From: Apoda limacodes
Taxonomy: Eukaryota > Arthropoda > Insecta > Lepidoptera > Limacodidae
Assembly: GCA_946406115.1 (NCBI GenBank)
Contig: OX291542.1
Location: forward strand, 3,868,959-3,932,958
Length of the DNA stretch: 64,000 bases
Reading direction: 5' to 3'
A model generated the notes under the pieces. It worked only from the letters and a program-made list of their open reading frames with translations, did not search any database and was not told where the DNA came from. This document shows positions 46,340 to 57,354 of the stretch, in pieces. Made by a program: the position numbers and the translations under genes. Every line of letters starts with the position of its first letter. Position 1 is the first letter of the stretch.

Positions 46340-47170
46340 TTTAAATTAAAAAGTTGAATTATTGTACTCCTGATGAGGCTGTAAACGGCACATTTTCATC
46401 GACACAATGTTGCCAATTTTTTTTTTTTAAATTTGAGTAAAACTAATAAACTAATATTACTCAACGCCTTTTAGATCATAATGTAATATAAATAATGAAT
46501 TAATGTTTTTCTGTTCCTTATCTTTCGTAATTTATTGATTTTCCGGTAACTCAGTATACAATAGTGGTAAGATAAAATAAAATTTACAAAAAGTCCGTGA
46601 GACTAATTAGGGTCTTAGTACTTTCTTATACTTTACGTAATGACATTGTTTATGAGTAAGTGTGATGAAAACATATTTTTTTTAAATCTTGGTTCCACGA
46701 TCATAAGTTGACACTAAAACGTTTATTACCATAAGAAACTTAAAAAAAATTAGACCTCAATTTCGATTACGGACCAGGAAAAAATCAAAAAATAACATTA
46801 CCTAATGTCCGTTGAACTTTCGTATTACTGAGTAACCGCCTAAAATCACATTAACATTAACATTAGGCGGCAATTATTGCTACCGGCAAAATGAAGATCT
46901 TCTTAAATCTTGGCCGAAATTGTAACATTCTACGTTTTTCTTTAAATTTCTTTTCTCGCAAAACTCCCAAATAGTATCGGTAAAAAAGTTGATTCAGTCT
47001 TTTAACGAAAAGTCCGGCCTTATAATAAGTCTGCCATTTTGTACAATCCTGATCCCCAGTATGCTGCAAATGCCGCCAAAAATGAATAAATCGTTTCGCA
47101 GTGACTTTTTTTCTCTTGTGTGTATTTAGCGAGTACCACAGCTTAAAAAAAGGAGTAGAGTTTGATAAAT
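46340..47170. repeat. Segment duplicated at the right edge of the window (63700-64000)
   Basis: Shared landmarks are CTGATGAGGCT (46371 and 63740), CAGTATGCTGCAAATG / AAAGTATGCAACACAT, AAATCGTTTC.CAGTGACTTT and GATAAATTCGCTAACGA / AATAAATACGTTAGCGA. The copies are diverged and differ in indels. The 68-codon frame at 46863-47069 (minus) is interrupted in the other copy, so I do not call a gene. Confidence 0.55.
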
Positions 47171-47514
47171 TCGCTAACGAAAACTTGTTTTAATCAAAAT
47201 CTTAAAACAAAGGTATCAGATATCCATTCTTGAAAGTCTTTTGCTGCATTGATGAAGTGTCCTAGTGAACAAAACATATATGTTTTTGGCTCTACTCTTC
47301 CAAATTTATAAACTAGTAACATAGTCTATTTATAGAGTTATGAAAAAAATACCCTCTTTGTAAACAATATGACAATTAAACCTATCCGGCATTGTTCCCA
47401 TAATCAGCAAATAGCGCTCGGTTGCGTGTAAGATCAGACTTTCCCGAGAATTTGTTCTCTTTGTTTATTGAAACTGTTAACGCCAATTATTCACTACTTA
47501 TTATGCGCAACAGC

Positions 47515-47560
47515 GTACAGCGTACAGATACAGCGTACAGCGTACAGCGTACAGCAGTGA
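47515..47560. repeat. CAGCGTACAG short tandem repeat
   Basis: Four or five units of 10 bases with one ATA interruption. Confidence 0.85.
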
Positions 47561-48325
47561 AATAAACTTGAGGGGAACTGGCAGAGCGCTAATGTTCTTT
47601 TTGGAGTTTGAGAATTTTTATTTTCTATGAAAGATTTTGAATATGAATCAAAGTTTCATCTCGCCGAAGTTCTTGAATATATGACACTTAATCGAATACT
47701 ATATTTTTTATACTATTTAAGACTAATTTAGCTATGAATTACAAAACAAGGGTTAAAAATATAGTGATTTTTTTAATTTTTTTTTCAATTAAATTTACTC
47801 AAATAATGTTTTTATTTCACCAACTAGATAATAGAACAAAAATATGAAAAAGATGTAAAGTATATAATATTGATGAATGTGCAGAGTGCTCAAAACTCAC
47901 AAAGGCTACAAGCCTTAGCCTTAAAGCCTTATAATACGGTAACTAACGCCACAATTACATGATTTTGATTTAAGTCTTTACATTATTAATTAAAAAAAAC
48001 CGGCTAAGTGAGTGACGTACATGCATTAAGTGTCGTTTCCGTAGAATAAGAATAATTGTGGATATCTACATAGCTTTTGAACCGGTTTTGTTCAAAGAAA
48101 TTTTGTTAGTAGTATTTATACTACTGTTATAAACCGTTACTAATATTTTAACATCTCGCGGTTAAAAAGTTAGAGGAAGGTCTCAATTCTTTTAAACTTT
48201 TAAAAATCTTCAGAAACTCAAATCCAATTTTAAAACCCTTTCCAATAATACCCCACATGATAGGTCTGTGAAAAATATTTATCCCTGTAGCAATAATTAA
48301 ATGAAGTCTTCAACTTACGTTTTGC

Positions 48326-51300
48326 TTATTTTGGGTGTCCTTTTAAAGCACTTAATATGGTGGCTTCAACATTGACAACACTACCTGAAAAATATAAAAA
48401 TAATTTAATTATAGAAGTATTCTTTGCTTCGTTTGAAATAAAAATATATTGATATCATAAAAACAGACTTAATCGAAATGCCTAGTTTTAGATGTGTTTT
48501 ATTAAATATAGACATTTTAACTGCCACCATTACCGGGTTGACCACCGTTCCCGGGCTGGCCACCGTTACTTGGTTGTCCACCATTACCGGGTTGACCACC
48601 GTTCCCGGGTTGACCACCGTTCCCGGGTTGTCCACCATTACCGGGTTGATCACCGTTCCCGGGCTGACCACCGTTACCTGGTTGTCCACTATTTCCGGGT
48701 TAACCTATTAAAATGGACTTAACATATATACGAGTATGTTACTGAAAACCGAAATGTTCCTTGATAGTTGGCTAAAGTTAATTAAAACCCAGTTCTGGCT
48801 GGGTAGACTTAATTGTAGCCGTATTTGGCTTTTAGCCGGTATGTATATAAATAATATTAAAATAGTTTATATTCGGTATATTAATAAAAAAATATTCGGT
48901 GGTTGGTTTGACTTGTGTGTTTTTGTTTGTCACGATTTAAACATGACCCGATTTTATTATTCGTTATTGTGCTTCAAAATTTAGTATACCATAATTCAAA
49001 GTTTAAAGCTAGTATGTACAATTCGAGCGAGTTAACATGACACTCTGGCTGCGTAAAGTCTATTCAATGAAGTGTGTGCAAAAAAATGGTTAGAGTAACT
49101 AAAAGGTGGAGCAAAGGATAATAACCGGACATGTTGGATAAATTTGTGGTGTCTCCATTACCATATATGTTGACGATAGGATAGGGTAGGGATAGAGTAT
49201 GTCATCGGCAGCAATGTTTGTACGGAGTACTCTTGACTGTGACCCTTCTCCGGACCCCTGGGAAGGTTCAAAATTTGGTTTAAAAGGGGTGTGTTCCAAT
49301 AACCTACCATTTTAATGATGCAAAACCGGTAGAGTGCATTGTCGCTAGCAACGTTTGTATAAAGCACTTTTCTCTGTGACCCCTCTCTAGACCCCTAAAT
49401 TTTTTTTTCAAAAGGGGGTGTGTCCCTGTTACCCCCCATTTTTGCCAGGAGCAACGTTTGCACGGCAATGTGTTCTATCGATACTCGTCAAAAGAATGGT
49501 TTTACAAACATAGGGACACACCTACTTATAAAAAAAAACAAATTCGATTTTTATTTGTGTTGTCTTAGAAACTTGATTATTATACAGTTCTAAGGCACAG
49601 TAGACCTTAGAATTTATTAATAATTTCAACTTAACCCTAGAATTCTATTCTAGTTTAGAGGTACATAAAGCTTTAACATACGTCTCGGAGCCGTACATAT
49701 ATAAATGACAATCTGTTGGCAAAAATATATTCAATCTTGTAACTATGCCCCAATAGAGGGGCCTTAGGACCATTTAGATATCCGAGGCACGTACTGATAG
49801 ATTCTGATGATGAAATAACCAGCAGGCTCAAAGCTCAAGCGCCTTCAGCGCTCGCGTCCGTAAACACAGATTATACAAATATATACAGAATACGTCGCAT
49901 TAGACAGTTTAGTTTTCACACACACACACACACACACTCGAGCGCGCGGGTATACTAGGTTCACTAATATACCCGGGCGCTTCGACTCGTTAGATTTAAA
50001 TAATAATAGGAGAGGGCTGAAGAGTTTCTTGCCGTTTCTTCTCTTCAGAACGCCTTTGCTATTTTCCGAAACGGCGGTAAATTTTAGTTAGATACGAATT
50101 TTAGTTTCTAAGAGCGGTTGCCTAAGCCGAGGTTCGTGTCTAGGACACCCTTGCGCAAACCGCCCCAACTTTTCGCTGAAGAGTGCAAGCAGTACCGCAG
50201 CAAAAGTTAGTCCGCGTGTAGTTGTAAAGGCCATCTGCGGCCAACAACAGTAGACAGTAGTTAGAAGAAGAGAGAAGGAAAAATATACTAACGTATATCC
50301 TATTTAAGTTTTGCATATTAACTAATAATAAATCCCATTTTTATCAATGAAAACTACAATCACAGTTATTTATTACAACAATATAAAAGAGCGTGCGTTC
50401 ATTAAAACTACAAAATCAATTCTCAGAAATCAACTAATATGTATATTTTAAGAGAAATCTTCACAGACACTTACTTTGTGCTCGCAACATACCTAATGTC
50501 TTTTCGCACTTATAACTTATAACATACTGATTTCGACATTATTTTTTTTGTAGAAACAAAAATTGCATTAGTTAAAAGTCACAGAAAGCGTAAACATACG
50601 TCTGGCAGGCGTGCTGCAAGTTAGTAAACATACGTCTGGCAGGCGTGCTGCAAGTTAGTAAACATACGTCTGGCAGGCGTGCTGCAAGTTAGTAAACATA
50701 CGTCTTGCACGCGTGCTGCAAGTTAGTAAACATACGTCTTGCACGCGTGCTGCAAGTTAGTAAACATACGTCTTGCACGCGTGCTGCAAGTTAGTAAACA
50801 TACGTCTTGCACGCGTGCTGCAAGTTAGTAAACATACGTCTTGCACGCGTGCTGCAAGTTAGTAAACATACGTCTTGCACGCGTGCTGCAAGTTAGTAAA
50901 CATACGTCTTGCACGCGTGCTGCAAGTTAGTTACTTAGTTGGGTAAATAGCGCGAGGTGCTTACTTCAAACGTCAGAAAGATATAAAAACTGTTCGAATG
51001 CGTGTAAGACTCGCAAGTGTAGACAAGGCTTTAGGGTTAATACTTCCACGAGTATCTAAGAAGTATCTGCGCGTATCTACTACACGCATAAACTTAGGGA
51101 TTATATAAGAAATATATGCGTGTACTTACTGCACGCATTAACTTAGGGTATATATAATAAGTATCTGCGTGTACCTACTGCACGCATTAACATAGGAAAT
51201 ATATAAGATGTATCTGCGTGAACCTACTGCACGCATTAACTTAGGGTAAATATATATAAGAAGTATCTGCGTGTACCTACTGCACGCATTAACTTAGGGT

Positions 51301-52173
51301 ATATATATATAAGAAGTATCTGCGTGTACCTACTGCACGCATTAACTTAGGGTATATATATAAGAAGTATCTGCGTGTACCTACTGCACTTTACATTTAT
51401 TTACAAAAAAAAATATATAAAAGTATTTGTATCAGTTGCAAAGCTTTGCTGAGTTTAGGACAGATGGCGCTGTGTGTAATGTAGGAATATTTTTTAAAAT
51501 AATTTTAAAATACATAAAAAATACCTTACCCTTATCTGAACCGTCGCAGTAGATTTCACTTACAAAAGCCACCTGAAACAAAAATATTTATTTAAACAAT
51601 AACTAGTTAAAATTGTGCTCTAAAAGCATGCGAAAATTAACTCCCAGCCGAGTTGTGCGTTTATAGGAAGTTAATAATATTCTACCCGAACATTGTTATA
51701 GATACAGCATAATAGAGTTAAAATCGTCTGTTTCAGTTAACAATAATATTAGTTAAAACTGCCAACAAACAGGTCAATAAACTTTTCTGAACGGTGGTCA
51801 AAAATTAAAAGAACAGTCGCCATATTATAAATAAATACTTATACAACACTAGCGACCTTACAATGGTACAGAAAAGTTTGTTGCACTGTAGTTAGACATA
51901 CTGGATATTGTCCTAGGTCCACTGAATATCTGTTAAAAACTTCTAAAACAGTGTTTCCAACTACAAACCCTATAGGTGCATCATTTGTGGTTCAAATGAT
52001 TTTTTTCCATATCCATTTTTGGGGTTCCGTAGCTATTTTTACAATTAGATGGATCTTTAGGCACAACTGACAGTCGCACAGAAAAACAACGTAATATAAA
52101 AAAAAACAAAAATTAAAAAAATATAACTACATACCAACAAAACGAAGGCAAAAAGTGATACAGCTTTGTACAT
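48326..52173 (-). CDS. Gene C: secreted GQPGNG-repeat protein, repeat exon with a stop codon
   Basis: Exons: 52173-52135 (MYKAVSLFAFVLL, phase 0, donor GTATGT), 51572-51530 (VAFVSEIYCDGSDK, phase 1, GTAAGG), 48704-48534 (repeat exon, phase 1 both sides) and 48384-48326 ((G)SVVNVEATILSALKGHPK, stop). The signal peptide spans both first exons and ends near EIYC. The repeat exon has about nine 18-bp units coding GQPGNG. Its second codon is TAA where the repeat would have CAA (48702-48700), so translation through it would stop at once. The exon is 171 nt, so skipping it joins exons 2 and 4 in frame to a 46-residue product. Either the repeat exon has died, or it is a sequence error or variant, or skipping is normal. 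No canonical AATAAA is seen after the stop. The C-terminal helix-like segment resembles genes D and E. Function is unknown. Confidence 0.72.
48522..48704 (-). repeat. 18-bp coding minisatellite in gene C
   Basis: On the minus strand, units read GGTCAACCCGGGAACGGT with variants (GGTGGACAACCCGGTAAT). Synonymous changes (GGG/GGT, AAC/AAT) alternate between units while GQPGNG is kept in this frame only, which argues for past selection on the protein. The other frames that stay open here (VNPGTV-type) are shadows. Confidence 0.85.
49050..49510. repeat. Degenerate tandem repeat, about 130 bp x3
   Basis: Repeated parts are GGTGTGTTCCAATAACCTAC, GCAACGTTTG and CTGTGACCC.TCTC..GACCCC. It lies in intron 2 of gene C. 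Open frames of about 66-69 codons here are not supported as genes. Confidence 0.6.
49915..50075. repeat. (CA)n, GC-rich hairpin and LINE tail
   Basis: A (CA)10 run at 49917-49936 is followed by a hairpin (AGCGCGCGGGTATA pairing with TATACCCGGGCGCT, 49940-49982) and then the AGTTTCTTGCCGTTTCTTCTC block typical of LINE 3' regions. Confidence 0.65.
50589..50930. repeat. 34-bp minisatellite, 10 copies, with GCACGCGTGC palindrome
   Basis: Unit GTAAACATACGTCTTGCACG plus CGTGCTGCAAGTTA. The first three copies have CTGGCAGGCGTGC, the other seven CTTGCACGCGTGC, so two variants spread as blocks. TTGCA(CG)CGTGCTGCAAG is nearly self-complementary. In gene C intron 2. Confidence 0.95.
51040..51392. repeat. 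About 52-60 bp tandem repeat, 7 copies
   Basis: Units contain AAGAAGTATCTGCGTGTACC, TACTGCACGCATTAACTTAG and GGTATATATA with variable TA length. In gene C intron 2, about 100 bases from the 34-bp array. Confidence 0.9.
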
Positions 52174-52210
52174 TTTTGATTTATTTGATGTATTTACGGC
52201 TTGTGTCAGT

Positions 52211-52222
52211 GAATTCAACTGT
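52211..52222 (-). promoter_or_regulatory. Start-site element ACAGTTGAATTC of gene C
   Basis: The minus strand reads ACAGTTGAATTCACTGAC. The first 12 bases are identical to gene B. It lies 38 bases before the ATG and 24 bases after TATA. Confidence 0.6.
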
Positions 52223-52245
52223 ACTAGAAACAGTTTTCCACAGGT

Positions 52246-52252
52246 TTTTATA
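52246..52252 (-). promoter_or_regulatory. TATA box of gene C
   Basis: TATATAAAAACC on the minus strand. Spacing to the start-site element equals that in gene B. Confidence 0.7.
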
Positions 52253-52259
52253 TAAAAAT

Positions 52260-53400
52260 CGAAAGATTTGTAAAAACCTGGCCCTGTATAAAAACATGAC
52301 GTACGTATTTTGTTAAAAATGCCTTTGTCTTCCTTGAGTAGCTTGAGTAAATCTTAAATTCAATACTTTATTGAATTCGATAATAATTAATATATTGTTG
52401 CTTTAAAAATCATAGACTGATAAATATATTTAATTGTTTTCTGTTATATTATTCATTTAACCTTCACTTTCTTGTAATGAATGTATTTTCTTTATTCATC
52501 AGTTCAAAGACAGACAATTTGCGAAGATATAGTTCATTATTGCCGCGGCCCGCAATTGCAGCATAACCGGCTGATCGTGAGTCAGCGGCTGAGGCGTAGC
52601 CGAGGCACGCAACACAGAGTCCGGCTATGCTAAGTTGTGACCAAAGCGTGTAAATAATTATAATAACATAATAACGTAAATTTATACATATAAAATGCTT
52701 TATCCTGAATGACTGACTGACGGATCAACGCACAGCCTAAGCAGCTGATCATAGAGACCTACAACTTGGAGGGTATATTCTTTGTATGACGTAGGCATTC
52801 GATAGGAAATTATTTCCGAAAGGGTCCAAGTGCGAGGCGGATAAAGGTAAACTTGCGCAATAAGGGTAAACCGAATGTAACGAAATTTTGGTAAGTTATT
52901 ATGTACACGCCGGGGGAGGTTTCTGAATTAGTACAGCCTTTCATAATATGTTGTTGCAGCAGTTGTTTTAAAAAAGAAACAACGTTCAAAGGTCAGCTAG
53001 TGTTTATAAAAAAAAAAACTAATTGAATTGCAACTGAATTGACAATAATAAAAATACTTTAGGTAATTTTACCGGTAATTCGCCGCGTTCAAAACGTCTA
53101 TTTCTTTTTACTCATTTGTCATTTAATGGCTCATTCTTTTGTTCTGCCAATCCAAAATTCAAATTAGCTAGTGCAAGATACAGTCGCATATCGTAGTGGA
53201 AAAAGGTAAGTTTTGTTTTTTTTATGGAATTGGAATGTCAAGTATCAAATTTATATTTATTGCTATTGCAAATATAAAAAATCCTGAGCGCCGTACCCGA
53301 GAGCGACGCCTCAATGAGGCCTAAAAAACTTTACCCCCGATGAATCGCAATCGCAAAAAAAAAACAGTACATATATTTTCGATCGAGTCGTCAATTTAGT
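52260..53400. other. Intergenic stretch, nothing firm
   Basis: A GC-richer repeat-like block with CGGCTGAGGCGTAGCCGAGG lies near 52585. A splice-donor-like GAAAAAGGTAAGTTTTG is at 53200, without a recognisable coding exon. No signal-peptide exon found. Confidence 0.4.
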
Positions 53401-53410
53401 AAGACCCGCA

Positions 53411-53830
53411 ATGAATATGTCGTTTTACCTAGCTGTATGTGTAAAGTATGATAAATATTTTGCGCACAGCAAGTACCCCGAGATCCTAAAAAAGGTAAAG
53501 GTGGTACCTATATACAAAGAAAAAGGCAGCAAGGTACTGTCTACCTACCGCCCTATTTCAATAGTTACTAGTATAGCTCTAAGTAAGACTTTTGAGGTCA
53601 GTCTCACTCACGGACTCTTGTCATTCCTGTGCGGGAAACAAATACTGTCAGAATGGCAGTACGTTTACAGGCCAGCCGCTCTATCGCCGATCTTGTGAGG
53701 GAGGTGATATGGCGTGTTATGAACACTCGGGAGAGCGGTAAGCACGCAGTATAAACTGCTGCGATCTCTCCCGCGCTTGCGATACCGCAGATAAGTCTGT
53801 AATTCGTCTGAAGCTGCAACACTACGGCAT
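53411..53830 (+). pseudogene. Non-LTR reverse transcriptase fragment (Jockey-like)
   Basis: The plus frame shows PEILKKVKVVPIYKEKGSK, then TYRPISIVTSIALSKTFE and QILSEWQYVYRPA, matching the N-terminal blocks of LINE reverse transcriptases (PIYKKG..NYRPIS, LS..QYGFR). After 53698 it continues in another frame (LVREV). The catalytic blocks are missing. Confidence 0.75.
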
Positions 53831-53869
53831 CAGTTTCCCGTGTATTCCCGTGAACTCAGGATCTTTTAA

Positions 53870-54400
53870 TTTTGTACGAAGCAAGGTCTTATAGCAAAAA
53901 TAAAGAAAAAATTGCGAAAACCGTAAATTTTTAGTTACATCATATAATAAAAATATTTTTAATAATTTTACAGTTACTACCCCTTCCCTCATGAACGCGT
54001 AGAGATATTAAATTGAAATTCATATCAAATACTCAGGCCTATAATACCTTTAAGCTGTAACAAAATCAAACTTATATGTCCATGCAATCAAGAGAAACAG
54101 CAATTTAAGCCGCATATTTTCAAACTTGCAACTATTCGCAATGGAATCAGAACCTAAAAGATACTTCCAGCCGATTTAGAATCTTAAAATTTGACATGAA
54201 GCAATGTTTTATAGCACATATAAAGAAAAAATTCCGAAAACTTTAAATTTTAAGTTACATCACATATTTTTTTAAGTAATTATAAACTTATTACCCTTTT
54301 CCTTATGAACGCGTAGAGATATCAAGTTGAAACTCGAATATCATAAATCTCATATCAAATACTTAGGTCTAATTGCCTTTAAACTTTTACTTATATACGT
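53870..54400. repeat. Diverged tandem duplication, about 320 bp apart
   Basis: Both halves contain AAAGAAAAAATT.CGAAAAC, AGTTACATCA and CTTATGAACGCGTAGAGATAT (or CTCATGAACGCG..). A GTCCGACTCGCACTTGGCCG block (inverted GGCCAAGTGCGAGT end) closes the region at about 54450. Confidence 0.6.
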
Positions 54401-54824
54401 ACAGGTTAGTTCGGAACCCTCGATGCGCGAGTCCGACTCGCACTTGGCCGGTTTTTTTTTCTTTATAGCAATTATGTTATTAGAGAAAAAAAGGTAAAAT
54501 TTTCCTGATTTTCCTTAGGGCCGAACATAAAATCATTCATAACACACTAATGTTTACTCTTAAAAATATATAATTTTTATACTTTATGTAGTAAAATGGG
54601 GTGAATAGATACAACTTTCAACTTCTACACTGGTTTTCTCATATAATTTCTATGCAAACTATTATTATTAAAACATTTTAATTTTGTGAGTCTTATAATT
54701 TACCACAAAATAATCCTTGAAACGCTAAAAAAATGCAAGTGCTTTGTTATTTATGAAAAAATAAGATGATTTCTATTTTTCTGGAAACTGGGGTCAAAAG
54801 ATACGACATATGGGGAGCCTGCCT

Positions 54825-54834
54825 GACTGCCTGA

Positions 54835-54871
<37 letters not shown>

Positions 54872-54885
54872 TGTCAGTCTATCTG
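54825..54885. repeat. (CTGC)n microsatellite
   Basis: About 12 GCCT units, then CTGTCTGTCAGTCTATCTGT. Confidence 0.9.
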
Positions 54886-55099
54886 TCCTTCAACATATAG
54901 GTACTTTATCTCAATTTAATAACATTCGATAAGTAATATTAAAATGTTTTAAAATGTATCAAAAATAGTATTTCTCTTTGATTAATAATATTTTTCTCGC
55001 TAGTACTTGCTACCATACCGTATGAGGCAGTCATACTAATTCCTCAGTACATTTTTGCTAGTCTAAAATCTTTCATCTTAATATTTTAGTTAAGCATTT

Positions 55100-55315
55100 T
55101 TTAGAATTTTATATACAACTAGATGACTGTGCAGACGTTGTCCTGCATGATACCGACTGCAGCGCCATCTACCGGGCTCATTTGTGAATCTAAACCATCC
55201 AGGGTACCACGTAAACGTATACAAAAAAAAAACATTCAAATCGGTCCAGCCGTTTAGGAGGAGTACAGTGACATACACACGCACGGTATAATTATATATA
55301 TAAAGATAAAATAAA
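55100..55315. repeat. Lepidopteran dispersed repeat end
   Basis: It has GCAGCGCCATCTACCGGG, CAAATCGGTCCAGCCGTTTA and CACACGCACGGTATAATTAT plus ATATATAAAGATA. These are standard ends of a moth repeat family. Confidence 0.65.
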
Positions 55316-56160
55316 ATATCCCATGAGACTTATTTATGAACAGCCTCATATCTAAATTTTTAAATAAATCTGATATTTTAAAATATAAAATTTATTTTAC
55401 ATTACAATGATTTTATTTGGCCTAAATGTAATCGTCAAAAGTGATAGGACTCGAAAACCGTTGTGTCAAATAATTAGATACGTTAGAGTATTATAACAAA
55501 CAATAGCAAACAAAAAAGAAGCATAAAACAACCATACCAAGAAAATTAATATCGTTACTATTAAATGTGCATTGTATCATAGAATATTTATGATGTGTAT
55601 TTTTACTGTTTATAATTTGCAACATAACTTTACTTTAACTTTCTTTAACACTACGACAAAACCTAAACAAAGAAAATACTCAAATATCTATAGATTAAGA
55701 AATAAGACACTAATATAAAGATTTCCCGTCATCTCATCGCAAAGGAACCCAATAGTCTAAACAAATTAAGCAAAAACGGCAAACCTCAAAATAAATAACC
55801 TAGTTTTGTTTTTTGGTATAAGTGGTTGTTAGGATCATAGATGTATCCCCTCCCCACCCCTAGTGTGCAAAAATTACGGATATTTTATGTGATTTTCTCA
55901 AAAACTGTTAGTGCTAAGAAAAACTTGTTAAAAGCAAAAAATAATTCTAATTAAAAACCTACAAAATGTTTTTAAGCTCATTTTGATAGGACTAATAGTT
56001 TTGATAGGACTAATAGTTTTGGAAATATGCTCACTTATTGTGCATGACAGAAATATTTTGCAAAAAGTTAACCATTGTAGGAAGCTGTGATAAAATGGTC
56101 TAGATACAAAATAAAATGATATACCTATTTATTAAAAAAAATAACATGTCATTTATTTTT
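55316..56160. other. Non-coding stretch without recognised features
   Basis: AT-rich. An 18-bp direct duplication (TTTTGATAGGACTAATAG) lies at 55981-56017. Confidence 0.4.
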
Positions 56161-56164
56161 ATAT

Positions 56165-56440
56165 TGTGACATATCGGTCGGTAGTGCCCGAGTGGTTACG
56201 GCGTCTGCCTCCCGTTCTCAGGGCCGGAGGTTCGAATCAACCGTGTAGCTACTAATAAGACTTTTTCCCAATTTCTCAAGTAAATTGAATATTCACACCA
56301 CTAGCTTTTAGGTGAAGGAACACATCGTGAGGAAACCTGCATACCTCAAAAAGAGGTAGGTATGTAAAGTGGGCCCCCATGTGGACTTTGGAAAAAATCG
56401 TCCTCGCCCACGGAGAGAGTAAACCTTCCCCCAGCAGTGG
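56165..56440 (+). mobile_element. SINE with tRNA-Ser-like head
   Basis: The head GTAGTGCCCGAGTGGTTACG, then GCGTCTGCCTCCCGTTCTCA and GGAGGTTCGAATCAACC, has the A-box and B-box layout of a class II (serine-like) tRNA. The body has GTGAAGGAACACATCGTGAG plus GAAACCTGCATACC, a widespread lepidopteran SINE body. It is not a tRNA gene because the acceptor stem does not pair. Confidence 0.75.
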
Positions 56441-57354
56441 GGACGCATAAGGCTACAAACATAAAAACCAGACTTGAAATCTTTTTCGAGTTAACAAAAA
56501 TGACCTTGACCCGTGTCCACAGGTTACATTGAAGATTCTCAAACATTTTTCATCAAATGAATAATTGCAATTTTTTTAAACAGCAGTTCAACATTAAATT
56601 CAGTGATGTAATGTGTTCAATACGATTTTGACTTTGCGATTCGATTGCTTTTCAATGATTATCTTGATTTCATGTCTTTGATAAACTTGCGTTTCGTAAC
56701 AATGATTGTTTTGACATGTTAAGTTTAGGAACAGTACATATTTAATTTAAATATACTAAGTCGGGTCTCCTGCTTGTGGTTAAAACTTTGTTATTGTTAA
56801 TGGAAACAATTTTTTTGCTTTCCACACTCGACGGAAAACTTCGTGTTCTAATACAACTATTAATCTAAAAACATCTGATCGATAGTCAATACTGCGCTTA
56901 TGGCTTTATTATATTTTCATTCAAGTTGACTAACTTTTTTGAGTAAGGTAATTGACGATAAGGTAATTATTTAGAAAGCGGATGGGAGAAAACATTAGAT
57001 GCGTCTCAAGTAGAATTATTTCCAAAATTATTTAAAATGAGATTGTAACGACTTTTTCAGGTATAAATAGCCAATATATTTTGAAGGCTTTTTATTTAAC
57101 AATATAATAATAAAATGTACATGGAAAATGTTGTTATTTATGGTGATTCAGGTTAGTAGTCTGGCAACACTACACACAAATTAAACATTGGGCTCATTTA
57201 GCTCATTCGTTACTTGTGTTTTGTACCTTGTAGTTGAATGCTTTCTACTTTATTAATTGTGTTTCTGGATTTATTTCTTGGATTTAGCTGGTTTTCCGGT
57301 TTTGCTGTAAAGTTTTTGTTGATAATATTATTATGCGAACGCTTGTTTTCCAAG

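Noticed and set aside
48405..48722. Three other open frames over the gene C repeat exon (VNPGTV, LTTVPG and YRVDHRSR types)
   Set aside because: Shadows of the 18-bp period. Only the GQPGNG frame fits the phase-1 splice sites and shows synonymous variation.
50471..50488. 18-nt possible microexon in gene C intron 2
   Set aside because: The donor GTAAGT is good but the acceptor has no pyrimidine tract. Too short to support alone.
56165..56235. tRNA-Ser gene candidate
   Set aside because: The acceptor stem does not pair and a known SINE body follows directly.
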